DNA of 64,000 nucleotides from Thermoanaerobacterium xylanolyticum LX-11 (lineage in GTDB: Bacteria > Bacillota > Thermoanaerobacteria > Thermoanaerobacterales > Thermoanaerobacteraceae): contig NC_015555.1 of the NCBI RefSeq assembly GCF_000189775.2, forward strand, positions 1,933,001 to 1,997,000, read 5' to 3'. A program made the translations under genes and the position numbers. Each line of letters begins with the position of its first letter. The stretch's first letter is position 1. Below the pieces are notes generated by a model. That model was not told the origin of the DNA, searched no databases, and saw only the letters and a list, made by a program, of their open reading frames with translations. Below are positions 7,403 to 15,746 of this stretch, piece by piece.

Positions 7403-9184
7403 CTATCCATTAAGCTGCTGACTTAGCCATTGGCTTTGAGAATTCATCTGCGACATGTACGTCTCTAATTGCGTAAACTGATCATAATATTGTTGCTCTA
7501 ATGTATTCAACTGGTCTTGCATGTCCGACATCCTCTGATTTAAGTCATTTATCTGCTGACCCAAAAAGCTATTATCATATAGCTGATACTGCCCCCCACC
7601 AGCTTCTTGTGTTATAGAGTTTATGCCATTATTGACTATGTAGTAAAGCCTTGCAGCTATTCCATCACTTGAACTTGAGCCAGGTGTAGCATTTACATCC
7701 GTAGTAGATTCCGTTATTTTCGTAAAAAGATCCATGACTTCCTGCGGATTATTTTGTATAGCATTTTTAAGTTTCGTATCATCTATGTAGAGCTTACCAC
7801 CTTCATACCATTGACCTGTAGTTATCCCTATAGAACTTAATGTCATCTGTGTGCCATCAGTAGCTGTTACAGTACCTGATATGGCTGTCCTCATGCTGTA
7901 ATATATGGATGTAAGATTGTCATTTCCACTTAAATCACCGCTTCTGGCTTTCTGCTGCCACGCGGTAATGTCGTCTTGCGTCATCTGCTTCTTTTGATCA
8001 TCTGTCAATGGTTGATAGTCATAATACCTTTGCTCTGTCAACTTTGAATTTATAGTTGTGATCACATCGTTATACGCATCCACAAAGCTTTTAATACTAT
8101 TGTAGATCGTATCTGTATCTGTTTGAACAGAGAGGGTTGTTTTGCCTTCCCCTGTAAGATTTATATTGATACCTGCAACAGATACATTGTTTGTCGAAGT
8201 AGTCATGTTGACTCCATTAAATGAAAATGAAGCATCTGTACCTTGAGAAAATGGCAAATGAAGATTATTCAACAAAAAATCATAATCTCCAGATATACTA
8301 ACCTGTGAACCATTTTTGCTACTTATTGTTATAACACCATTGCTATCAACACTTGCATTTACAGAAGAAACATTGTTGTTTATATCACTAATTATACTAT
8401 TAATATCTTCATTAGTTGATATATTTATTTGTGTACCATTTATTGATATGCTTGTGCCACTTCCAGTATATGTAGTATACGCTGCTGTTCCAGTGTATGA
8501 ACTGGAATTGAAACCTAATTTCAATGTACTTGTCAAGAATGTAAGTCCTGTAGAATCTGTACCGCTAAAATCAATCTTTGAACTTGAACCTGTTGAATTT
8601 GTTATTAAGAATAGTCTATCTGTGGTCGTATCATAAGTCGCATTAACGTGGGTTGTACTTGATACGCTATTAATTGTTGAAACAATATCGTTTATAGTTG
8701 ATCCTGCTTTGAATGTAATACTATTGTTATTTAATCGAATTGTGACATCCGAGCTTATTAAAGGATTATAAGTCACACTACCATCAGAATTATTCGTGTA
8801 AGCACCAATGGCAGCAGTGCTGGCAGAAGTTGCTCCTGTCGCCAATTGATTAACATTTAATTGATATGTCCCATTTACAGCATTTACACCTGCTGTAGCC
8901 GTCGCAATTGAGGTATTTGATGAAACCGTCTTAGCAAGATATGTCCCTTGCAACTTCATGCTAAACAGTGTATTGTCCCTTAGTGTCAAAAGCTTTGTAT
9001 TTATGTCCTGAAGGTCCTCTTGCTGCCACTGAAGCCACTGCTTTTGCTGCTCCAATTGATAAAGGGGCTGACTCGCAGCCTGCATAAGCTGACTCACGAT
9101 TTGATCAGTATTAATTCCTGATGCAAGTCCGCTTATTCTAAGCAAGTTGCTGGTAGTAGAGTTTTGCATTGTAATAGGATCCAT
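7403..9184 (-). CDS. fliD: Flagellar filament cap protein FliD
   Basis: Hook-associated protein 2 of 593 residues, which forms the pentameric cap under which flagellin subunits assemble. The N-terminal D0/D1 region has the family signature LRISGLASGINTDQIVSQLM (about residues 15-34). The C-terminal part ends in a heptad-rich coiled coil (DLNQRMSDMQDQLNTLEQQYYDQFTQLE split across about 550-580). The middle is Ser/Thr/Asn-rich and variable, as usual for the outer domains. It starts at ATG 9184 with GGAGGAG upstream. It is flanked by flaG upstream and fliS downstream, the standard order. Confidence 0.95.
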   Translation of the reverse strand: MDPITMQNSTTSNLLRISGLASGINTDQIVSQLMQAASQPLYQLEQQKQWLQWQQEDLQDINTKLLTLRDNTLFSMKLQGTYLAKTVSSNTSIATATAGVNAVNGTYQLNVNQLATGATSASTAAIGAYTNNSDGSVTYNPLISSDVTIRLNNNSITFKAGSTINDIVSTINSVSSTTHVNATYDTTTDRLFLITNSTGSSSKIDFSGTDSTGLTFLTSTLKLGFNSSSYTGTAAYTTYTGSGTSISINGTQINISTNEDINSIISDINNNVSSVNASVDSNGVITISSKNGSQVSISGDYDFLLNNLHLPFSQGTDASFSFNGVNMTTSTNNVSVAGININLTGEGKTTLSVQTDTDTIYNSIKSFVDAYNDVITTINSKLTEQRYYDYQPLTDDQKKQMTQDDITAWQQKARSGDLSGNDNLTSIYYSMRTAISGTVTATDGTQMTLSSIGITTGQWYEGGKLYIDDTKLKNAIQNNPQEVMDLFTKITESTTDVNATPGSSSSDGIAARLYYIVNNGINSITQEAGGGQYQLYDNSFLGQQINDLNQRMSDMQDQLNTLEQQYYDQFTQLETYMSQMNSQSQWLSQQLNG

Positions 9185-9196
9185 ACTACACTCCTC

Positions 9197-9523
9197 CTAA
9201 ATTTTTCTATCGATAAAAAGCCCTGCTATTTTCCACAATCCCGCCACCAAATCCAATATTTTTTCTGGCGGGATCTCGTCGATAACCTCGTTTGTCCTGC
9301 TATCTACAATTTTCACCACTATTGTATTTGTAGGCTTGTGTACAGAAAATTCAAAATATGTACCATCATCTTTCTTGATTTTATTGTTGACGTCGTTTAT
9401 TTCGTCTTTTACAGTTTTCTCATCGACAGGATTTTTGAAAATCTCTTTAACGTCATCAATCTTGTCAGTCAATAAGCTATTTAACTTTCCACTTCCTCCT
9501 TCTAATGATATATTTTGAATCAT
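9197..9523 (-). CDS. flaG: FlaG-family flagellar protein
   Basis: Protein of 108 residues. The C-terminal half carries the FlaG pattern: FEFSVHKPTNTIVVKIVD, then IDEIPPEKILDLVAGLWKIAGLFIDRK. FlaG is associated with filament-length control in other bacteria, and its mechanism is unclear. ATG 9523 is chosen over TTG 9538 because GGGAGG occupies codons 1-3 of the longer form. It is the first gene of the flaG-fliD-fliS-fliT/flgN unit and lies directly downstream of a sigma-D promoter. Confidence 0.85.
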   Translation of the reverse strand: MIQNISLEGGSGKLNSLLTDKIDDVKEIFKNPVDEKTVKDEINDVNNKIKKDDGTYFEFSVHKPTNTIVVKIVDSRTNEVIDEIPPEKILDLVAGLWKIAGLFIDRKI

Positions 9524-9557
9524 ATATATACCTCCCAAAACTCACATGTTATTTTCT

Positions 9558-9584
9558 ATATCGGCAAAATATTTGAAAAAATTA
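9558..9584 (-). promoter_or_regulatory. Sigma-D promoter for flaG-fliD-fliS
   Basis: On the minus strand the full -10 element GCCGATAT (9565-9558) is preceded, after exactly 15 bp, by TAAT, one mismatch from the TAAA -35 of sigma-D/sigma-28 promoters. It lies 35 nt before the flaG start. Confidence 0.8.
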
Positions 9585-9590
9585 GTGAAT

Positions 9591-9767
9591 TTATTTGACG
9601 CTTTTTTGGCAAGACATGTATTCTACAATAAGCTTATCTAATTCTTGACTTATCTCAAGGGCTTTTGCCATGTCGACTATGTTTTTATTAAGCTCTTTCT
9701 TCAATAGCTTTATCTTCTCCTCCACTGAATCATTTTTATAGTAATGTTCCTTTATGATCTTTGCCAT
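9591..9767 (-). CDS. Spo0E-like aspartyl-phosphate phosphatase
   Basis: Protein of 58 residues. It carries the Spo0E-family core, with SQELDKLIVEYM near the C-terminus: the SQxLD motif of Spo0E, YisI and YnzD. These small helical-hairpin proteins remove phosphate from Spo0A~P and so delay sporulation. The start at ATG 9767 has GGAGGAG 6 nt upstream; an in-frame ATG at 9779 overlaps that site. It faces away from the radical-SAM gene at 9911 and lies upstream of the flagellar unit on the same strand. Its promoter region contains a sigma-D -10 box, so it may be made with the motility genes. Confidence 0.8.
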   Translation of the reverse strand: MAKIIKEHYYKNDSVEEKIKLLKKELNKNIVDMAKALEISQELDKLIVEYMSCQKSVK

Positions 9768-9809
9768 TTTCTCCTCCATATAAGCTATTGTAATTTACTT
9801 CATTTTTAT

Positions 9810-9836
9810 ATATCGGCTTTAAGAAATTTTTATTAA
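9810..9836 (-). promoter_or_regulatory. Probable sigma-D promoter for the Spo0E-like gene
   Basis: A perfect GCCGATAT (9817-9810, minus strand) is preceded after 15 bp by TTAA, a weak version of the TAAA -35 element. The distance to the start codon is 42 nt. Confidence 0.6.
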
Positions 9837-9868
9837 ATTTTTTTCAAGATGATATAAGCGCTTTTATC

Positions 9869-9891
9869 TGAACGTATGTTTGTGTTATAAT
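9869..9891 (+). promoter_or_regulatory. LexA/DinR-type SOS box inside the promoter of the radical-SAM pair
   Basis: TGAACGTATGTTTG (9869-9882) matches the Gram-positive LexA consensus CGAACRNRYGTTYC at 12 of 14 positions. It sits immediately upstream of a TATAAT -10 (9886-9891), where bound repressor would block RNA polymerase. The start codon follows 19 nt after the -10. Confidence 0.65.
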
Positions 9892-9910
9892 ATCATTGAG
9901 GTGTTTTAAT

Positions 9911-11185
9911 ATGGACCTTCTTGAAAAGATAAGGATATTGGCTGATGCAGCAAAATACGATGTATCATGCTCATCCAGCGGAAGCGATAGAGAAAACAAA
10001 AATGGCGGAATAGGAAATGCATCCTTCTATGGTATATGCCACAGTTGGTCTGAAGACGGCAGGTGCATATCCCTTCTAAAAATACTTTTTACAAATATCT
10101 GCATCTACGACTGCTCATATTGTGTAAATAGATGTTCAAATGACGTAGAGAGAGCATTATTCACACCTGAGGAGCTTGCTGACATTACGATAAATTTTTA
10201 CCGCAGAAATTACATAGAAGGATTGTTCTTAAGCTCGGCTGTATACAAAAGCCCTGACTACACGATGGAGCTTCTCATTAAGACTGTCAAAAAACTGAGG
10301 GAGGAATACAATTTTAACGGATACATACACTTAAAGGCTATTCCCGGTGCAGATGTAAATCTCATTAGAATGGCTGGTCTTTACGCAGATCGCATGAGCG
10401 TAAATATCGAGCTTCCTTCGGAGAGATCTTTAAAACTATTGGCGCCTCAAAAGACAAAAGAATCAATAATAAAGCCAATGAGTTTCATACACAATCAATT
10501 GTTGGAAAAAAGTGAGTCAAAAAAGCTGATGCGCCACACGTATAAATTTGTGCCCGCAGGGCAAACGACACAGCTTATCATAGGCGCAACACCAGAAAGC
10601 GACAGGACCATATTAAAATTGTCAGAAAATCTGTATAAATATTATGACCTTAAAAGAGTGTATTACTCTGCTTACATTCCCGTTTCTGATGACAGCAATA
10701 TTTCTAAAGTAACATCGCCACCTCTTTTGAGGGAGCACCGCTTGTATCAAGCTGATTGGCTTTTAAGGTACTACAATTTCAAGGCTGATGAATTGCTGAC
10801 TGAAGAAGAGCCAAATTTTGATGTATCATTGGACCCGAAAATCAACTGGGCAATGAAAAATCTAAACCTATTTCCTGTTGAAGTTAACACTGCAGACTAC
10901 AATATGCTTCTCAGAGTACCGGGAATCGGTGTCAGAACAGCCAAGCGGATAGTCTCAGCAAGAAAAGCATCTTCTCTAAACTATGATTCACTTAAAAAGC
11001 TTGGAGTTGTATTAAAAAGAGCAAAGTATTTTATAACATGCAATGGAAAGTACTACGGTGAATGCGAAATAGAAAAAGACAAAATAAAAAACAAACTAAC
11101 TACCAATAAGAATCGCATTTTAGATGGACAGCTTAGCATATTCGACGTCAATAATACATTAAAAAATTTGCCGATAATTGTATAG
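9911..11185 (+). CDS. Putative DNA modification/repair radical-SAM protein (TIGR03916-type)
   Basis: Radical S-adenosylmethionine enzyme of 424 residues. The N-terminal half has the [4Fe-4S] cluster motif CIYDCSYC (C-x3-C-x2-C, about residue 75). Near the C-terminus LLRVPGIGVRTAKRIVSARK is a helix-hairpin-helix DNA-binding motif. This is the architecture of the rSAM_link_UDG family, always found beside a DUF4130/uracil-DNA-glycosylase-like partner; it is proposed, not proven, to repair or modify DNA. The partner follows 21 nt downstream. ATG 9911 is preferred over 9896 because GAGGTG precedes it. The SOS-like box in the promoter supports DNA-damage induction. Splitting by frameshift is not seen; the gene looks intact. 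Confidence 0.85.
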   Translation: MDLLEKIRILADAAKYDVSCSSSGSDRENKNGGIGNASFYGICHSWSEDGRCISLLKILFTNICIYDCSYCVNRCSNDVERALFTPEELADITINFYRRNYIEGLFLSSAVYKSPDYTMELLIKTVKKLREEYNFNGYIHLKAIPGADVNLIRMAGLYADRMSVNIELPSERSLKLLAPQKTKESIIKPMSFIHNQLLEKSESKKLMRHTYKFVPAGQTTQLIIGATPESDRTILKLSENLYKYYDLKRVYYSAYIPVSDDSNISKVTSPPLLREHRLYQADWLLRYYNFKADELLTEEEPNFDVSLDPKINWAMKNLNLFPVEVNTADYNMLLRVPGIGVRTAKRIVSARKASSLNYDSLKKLGVVLKRAKYFITCNGKYYGECEIEKDKIKNKLTTNKNRILDGQLSIFDVNNTLKNLPIIV

Positions 11186-11206
11186 CTTAGTTAGGAGAGT
11201 AGATAT

Positions 11207-11941
11207 ATGGTAAACTACATATTCGACGGGTCGTTTGATGGCCTCATGACTGTTGTATACGAATCATATTACCGTCATCAACATCCCAATGATATTTTTT
11301 CTGAAGTCAATCATCAGATAAACTTTCTTGGACATGATGTATTCGTATCAACAGATATAGATAAATCCAATAAAGTACAAAATGCCATTGCAACAAAAAT
11401 ATCAAAAGAAGCACTCAGAAATATTTACTACGTTTATCTGTCAGAGTTGGACTCGTCGTACATGCTGATATATAAATATATTAGATTAGGTTTTAAGATA
11501 GGCAAAAAAATAGACTACTTCATTCAAAATGACATAGTCCATGAAGTGACAAAATTAAGCCGTAGAGTAAAACATGAAGCGTACAAAATGATCGAATTAA
11601 TCAGATTTAAAGAAGTCAAAAAAGGGTTGTTTATTGCCAAGATACATCCAGACTACAACGTACTGCCTGTCATAATGCCCCACTTTGCTGAAAGGTTTCA
11701 AGATCAGTATTTCATAATACACGACCAAAAAAGGAACTTATCGGCAGTATATGATAAAAAAGCATGGATAATCACCGACATACCTCTTGAAAATATATCC
11801 AATATGAAAGAAACCAAAGACTACGAAATCCTATGGAAAATGTATCATAAAAGCATCTCTATAGAAGAAAGAAAAAACTTAAGGCTTCAAAGACAACACA
11901 TGCCTAAAAAATACTGGGATATGCTTACAGAAAAGCAATAG
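11207..11941 (+). CDS. DUF4130 / TIGR03915 DNA metabolism protein
   Basis: Protein of 244 residues, the obligate partner of the preceding radical-SAM gene. The N-terminus has the family start YIFDGSFDGLMTVVYESY, and the C-terminus ends with RNLRLQRQHMPKKYWDMLTE, a recognised closing motif. In some genomes this domain is fused to a uracil-DNA-glycosylase-like domain; that domain is absent here, so this is the short form. The function is unproven; a role in recognising or processing damaged DNA together with the radical-SAM enzyme is inferred. AGGAGAG lies before the ATG. Gene and partner share one promoter with the LexA-type box. It ends back to back with the convergent NlpC/P60 gene with no gap. 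Confidence 0.85.
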   Translation: MVNYIFDGSFDGLMTVVYESYYRHQHPNDIFSEVNHQINFLGHDVFVSTDIDKSNKVQNAIATKISKEALRNIYYVYLSELDSSYMLIYKYIRLGFKIGKKIDYFIQNDIVHEVTKLSRRVKHEAYKMIELIRFKEVKKGLFIAKIHPDYNVLPVIMPHFAERFQDQYFIIHDQKRNLSAVYDKKAWIITDIPLENISNMKETKDYEILWKMYHKSISIEERKNLRLQRQHMPKKYWDMLTEKQ

Positions 11942-13243
11942 CTACATCTCAAACTGAATGGCAGAAGAAAATCTCTCTATAAATGGTATGCCATTTGATG
12001 CAGGTAGAAGTGATGATGTGACCATGACTTCATTAACTGGTATAAAGTCATACTTGTCACCGTTTCTCTCTGCATATCCAGTAAAGTCATGTATGATGTA
12101 TGGTACTCCACCATCCATTCCAACGTACATCATGGCATGACCCGGCATATATAAAGCTGCACCAGGCTTAATCTTATCAAAAACCTTTATTCTCCCATCT
12201 AATGATAATCCATCAGAAAACTGATGTACTATTCCGGGACATCTTTCTTGCTCATCAGCATTTCTGGGTAGTCTAAACCCAAATGTCTTGTAGATGTACA
12301 TGATAAAGCTGGAGCAATCCCTACCATTGAAGCTATCTCCCCATTCATATCTATCGCCAATAAGTTTAAACGCCTGATTTAATATGTTTGCCCTCGTGTA
12401 TGGTACATAGCCCCAATAAACATCTTCTTTTATCGATATAAGGCCATATTTAAAAATCAGGTTGCCTTCATCGTCCATTGAAGGCAGTTTGACAACATAA
12501 TTGCCATAAGTAGATTGATTACCTATAGTATCAGGCATATCCTTTTCCAATGGTACTCTCGTCCCCATGTCAAACTGAATTTCAGATACGTCATCATCGT
12601 ATGGGTTTGACTGCGTCCTTACGCGATTTCCTGTAACAACTATGAAATCATCTGTGTCGAGATAGTCAAATACTTCCTCTTTATTTTTTGCAATTGCTAT
12701 ATCAGTAGCCTTAACCCATCCTCTGTAGTTGTACATCTGTACAAAATACCACTTTTTATCTTTACTTTCGTGAAGTACCAAAACAGGCTCTAATGCTTGA
12801 CACGATGTCTCTTGAAATCTATCAAATTCGATATCACCTTTTCTGCTGTACACCGCTATATCTGTAGGAAAACTTCTAAGAAATGTCTTTCTTATAGTGA
12901 TGCCGTACTGTACGGAATTGACTTCTTTTATTTCAGTGATATTCAAATTATCAGATATATAATTGTAAAAATCCCTTTTCACTGCTTCACCATTTCTAAA
13001 ATACATCTTTTTTTCTGGTAATTTATACTCCTTTATCAAAGACAGCAATTCATCGTAAGTAAGACTATCCCTATAGCTTCTTAAATCATAGACGCTATCG
13101 CATTTTCCCACAATCTCTTGATTAAACTTCATAATATCATTTTCCGCCATTATAAGGCAATCAGCATCGGGTATTTTTTTTAACCAGTATTCGGCATCAA
13201 GCATCTCAGACTTTGTACCCGGTATAATATGGAACACCTCCAC
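11942..13243 (-). CDS. NlpC/P60 cell-wall hydrolase with SH3 domains
   Basis: Cysteine peptidase of up to 433 residues that would cut peptidoglycan stem peptides. An N-terminal NlpC/P60-associated region is followed by bacterial SH3-like segments (about 130-190 and 210-280). The NlpC/P60 catalytic domain at the C-terminus (about 290-410) has its Cys in GRDCSSFIMYIYK and its His in PGHAMMYVG. No signal peptide is visible, so it may act on recycled or internalised peptides, as YkfC-type enzymes do. The start is unusual: a strong GGAGGTG overlaps codons 1-3 of the GTG-started frame, so translation may begin at the ATT at 13228. An in-frame stop at 13250 excludes a longer protein. Confidence 0.85.
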   Translation of the reverse strand: MEVFHIIPGTKSEMLDAEYWLKKIPDADCLIMAENDIMKFNQEIVGKCDSVYDLRSYRDSLTYDELLSLIKEYKLPEKKMYFRNGEAVKRDFYNYISDNLNITEIKEVNSVQYGITIRKTFLRSFPTDIAVYSRKGDIEFDRFQETSCQALEPVLVLHESKDKKWYFVQMYNYRGWVKATDIAIAKNKEEVFDYLDTDDFIVVTGNRVRTQSNPYDDDVSEIQFDMGTRVPLEKDMPDTIGNQSTYGNYVVKLPSMDDEGNLIFKYGLISIKEDVYWGYVPYTRANILNQAFKLIGDRYEWGDSFNGRDCSSFIMYIYKTFGFRLPRNADEQERCPGIVHQFSDGLSLDGRIKVFDKIKPGAALYMPGHAMMYVGMDGGVPYIIHDFTGYAERNGDKYDFIPVNEVMVTSSLLPASNGIPFIERFSSAIQFEM

Positions 13244-13278
13244 AGATCTTTAACGATTATAAAGATTTTAATATATGT

Positions 13279-13998
13279 CTATTTCTGCATATGAAAATTA
13301 TTCATCAAAAATTCAACAAATTTTAAATCCAGTTCTGTATCAATGTCTATAGATCTTTCATTAGGCATAATATACGCGTATGTTTTTTCACCAAAGAAGC
13401 CTTTGTTTTGTATCAAATAATTCCAATCAGATACATATATTGCTCCATTTATTCTATAATATTTACTTATTTCTTGCCTATTTTTATTTAAAATATCTTT
13501 TCTTAAAAAATCTTTCATACACAAATCCTCATTTAAGACGTTCATCCATAAAGGAGAATGCTCAGCCTCACAAACTGAAACTACCGCGCCTGCTTTTTTC
13601 TCATATAAAATATCAACTGCATTTTTTATGTCATACGCTTTTCTTAATGGCGATGTAGGCTGTAAAAGCATAACTAAATCATATACAGTATGATTTTTTC
13701 CCAACCAATTCATCGCATGAAAAATAACATCTATCCCTTTTGCATCGTCAGAAGCTAATTCAACAGGCCTCATAAAAGGAATTTCTGCTCCAAATTCCTT
13801 TGATATACTTGCTATTTCTGGATCTTCTGTTGAAACAATTATTTTATCTAAAAAATTCGCTTGCAACGCAGCCTCAATAGTATATGCTATTAGAGGCTTG
13901 TTCAATAAAAGTCTCACATTTTTTCTTTTAACACCTTTTGAACCGCCTCTTGCAGGTATTATCGCTAATATTGATTTTCCTTTATACATCTTATACAT
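13279..13998 (-). CDS. legF: CMP-nonulosonate (legionaminate-type) cytidylyltransferase
   Basis: Enzyme of 239 residues that activates a nonulosonic acid with CTP to give the CMP-sugar used by the glycosyltransferase. The N-terminal nucleotide-binding motif IIPARGGSKGVKRKN is complete and QPTSPLR marks the acylneuraminate cytidylyltransferase family. Assignment to legionaminate rather than sialic or pseudaminic acid rests on the operon (LegB, LegC, LegG, LegI, PtmE). It is the last gene of the operon. AAGGAGG overlaps the end of the preceding gene; starts at 13998 or 13989 are both possible, with spacing of 3 or 12 nt. Confidence 0.85.
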   Translation of the reverse strand: MYKMYKGKSILAIIPARGGSKGVKRKNVRLLLNKPLIAYTIEAALQANFLDKIIVSTEDPEIASISKEFGAEIPFMRPVELASDDAKGIDVIFHAMNWLGKNHTVYDLVMLLQPTSPLRKAYDIKNAVDILYEKKAGAVVSVCEAEHSPLWMNVLNEDLCMKDFLRKDILNKNRQEISKYYRINGAIYVSDWNYLIQNKGFFGEKTYAYIMPNERSIDIDTELDLKFVEFLMNNFHMQK

Positions 13999-15052
13999 TA
14001 TCCTCCTTTTTAAAATATTCCAATGTACTACGATATTCTTCCCATTGTCCCACATCAAACCACTTCGAGCTTACAGGATATACGCCAACTTTATATCCAT
14101 ACTCTTTTGACTTTAACAACAAATCCGGCATATTAAAAGATTGTCCATCTGGAATAAGTTTTATCAATTCTGGCTCTAAAACATACACACCTGAATTTAT
14201 AACAAAATTATACTCCGGCTTTTCTATCATATTTATCAATTCACCATTGTTGACATCCATAACACCATATGGAATCTGCATATTTTTAACAACACCTAAT
14301 ATAGTGGCGTGATTTCCATTTTTTTTATGATATTTTAAAAGCTCGTCGAAATCTATATCTATAATAACATCACAATTTGATACAATAAAAGTATCATTTA
14401 ATTTATCAATTGCAAGCTTTAATGAACCTGCGGTCCCAAGAAATTCTTTTTCATGAACAAAATTTATATTATATCCGTCTGGATTTTCTGCAAAATATAA
14501 TTTTATAATTTCGGCTTTATAATTAAGTGAAACTATAAAATTATTAAAGCCGTAATTTTTAAAATTTTTCATTATAATTTCTATTATAGGCTTATCACCT
14601 ATAGGTATTAACGGTTTCGGAAGTATTTTAGTAAACGGATCTAACCTGGTACCCTTACCACCAGCCATAATAAAAACACAGTTATTTTTCTTTGAATATT
14701 CACATTTCACTCCAATAAATTCTTCCATCAATATTAAATCTATAACTTTTTTTTCATTATCTAATACAGGAATAGTTTTTATTTTATATTTTAACATCAA
14801 CTCTTTAGCAACTTCTTCTTGTCCATTATAAACATATTTTGGCTTCTTATTCATAATAACGAAGACAGGCTGTTCTAAAGATACATTATTCAATATCGCT
14901 CTTCTTATATCTCCATCTGTGACGGTTCCAACTAACCTATATTCATCATCAACGACTAAAAGAATTTGCAATCTATTTTCATTTAACTGCTTTATAGCAT
15001 TTTTAATAATACATTTATCGCTGATAATAACGGATTTAACCTTATTTTCCAT
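13991..15052 (-). CDS. ptmE: PtmE-type sugar-1-phosphate nucleotidyltransferase with CBS domains
   Basis: Protein of 353 residues. Two CBS domains (about 1-115; VTDGDIRRAIL is typical) are fused to a nucleotidyltransferase domain starting at CVFIMAGGKGTRLDPFTK, with KPLIPIGDKPI following. In Campylobacter jejuni PtmE makes GDP-glucosamine, the precursor of legionaminic acid, and has the same CBS-transferase fusion. So the pathway here probably uses GDP-linked rather than UDP-linked intermediates; this is inferred from homology. The CBS part may sense a nucleotide. It overlaps the preceding acyltransferase gene by 1 nt and the following gene by 8 nt, which indicates translational coupling. Confidence 0.8.
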   Translation of the reverse strand: MENKVKSVIISDKCIIKNAIKQLNENRLQILLVVDDEYRLVGTVTDGDIRRAILNNVSLEQPVFVIMNKKPKYVYNGQEEVAKELMLKYKIKTIPVLDNEKKVIDLILMEEFIGVKCEYSKKNNCVFIMAGGKGTRLDPFTKILPKPLIPIGDKPIIEIIMKNFKNYGFNNFIVSLNYKAEIIKLYFAENPDGYNINFVHEKEFLGTAGSLKLAIDKLNDTFIVSNCDVIIDIDFDELLKYHKKNGNHATILGVVKNMQIPYGVMDVNNGELINMIEKPEYNFVINSGVYVLEPELIKLIPDGQSFNMPDLLLKSKEYGYKVGVYPVSSKWFDVGQWEEYRSTLEYFKKEDNV

Positions 15053-15714
15053 TATTGATTTCTCCCTATATCATATCTATATTTTTTTACTGTCCCTGGA
15101 ACACCTACAACAACAGCATTATCAGGTACATCATTTATAACTACAGTACCTGCTCCAATTAATGAATTTTTACCTATCTTTATCCCTTGAATAATAATAG
15201 ATCCAATTCCAATATGACTTGCTTCTCCTATTTTAACTCCTCCAGCAATTTTAACGCCTGGAGCAACATGAACATGATCGCTTATTATACAATCATGTTC
15301 AATAATAGATCCCGTATTTACTATCACGTTATTTCCAACTTGTGTATCAGGACCTATAAAAGTACCGGCCATTACAACATTTCCTAATCCAAATTTTACA
15401 TACTCTGAAATAATAGCTGATGGGTGAAACGCATTAATAAAGGTGAAGCCAATCTCCTTTACTTTTTCATACAAACTTTTTCGCAAATAATTATCACCAA
15501 CACTTCCAACAACTATTAGTGCATAATTTATCTCACGTTTTAATAAATCATTTAATTGCTCATCAGTTGCAATAACCGGTACGCCTAAAACTTTTCTGCC
15601 AATCTCATCAGATTTGCCTATTAGTCCTTCAATATGTATTGTATTATTTTTTTTCAGTATGTCTATCACCGCTTTTGCATGACCACCTGCACCAATTAAA
15701 ACTAATTTATCCAA
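15052..15714 (-). CDS. NeuD/LegH-like sugar N-acyltransferase
   Basis: Protein of 220 residues with an N-terminal Rossmann-like part (LVLIGAGGHAKAVIDIL) and a C-terminal left-handed beta-helix made of hexapeptide repeats (for example GNNVIVNTGSIIEHDC, GEASHIGIGSIIIQG). This is the NeuD/PglD type, which transfers an acetyl group from acetyl-CoA to an amino sugar. In the legionaminic pathway the LegH step acetylates the 4-amino group. It starts at TTG with an AAGGAGGAAT site and overlaps ptmE by 1 nt. The acceptor is inferred from the operon. Confidence 0.78.
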   Translation of the reverse strand: MDKLVLIGAGGHAKAVIDILKKNNTIHIEGLIGKSDEIGRKVLGVPVIATDEQLNDLLKREINYALIVVGSVGDNYLRKSLYEKVKEIGFTFINAFHPSAIISEYVKFGLGNVVMAGTFIGPDTQVGNNVIVNTGSIIEHDCIISDHVHVAPGVKIAGGVKIGEASHIGIGSIIIQGIKIGKNSLIGAGTVVINDVPDNAVVVGVPGTVKKYRYDIGRNQ

Positions 15715-15746
15715 AAGAATTCCTCCTTGGAAAAAGCATATAATTA

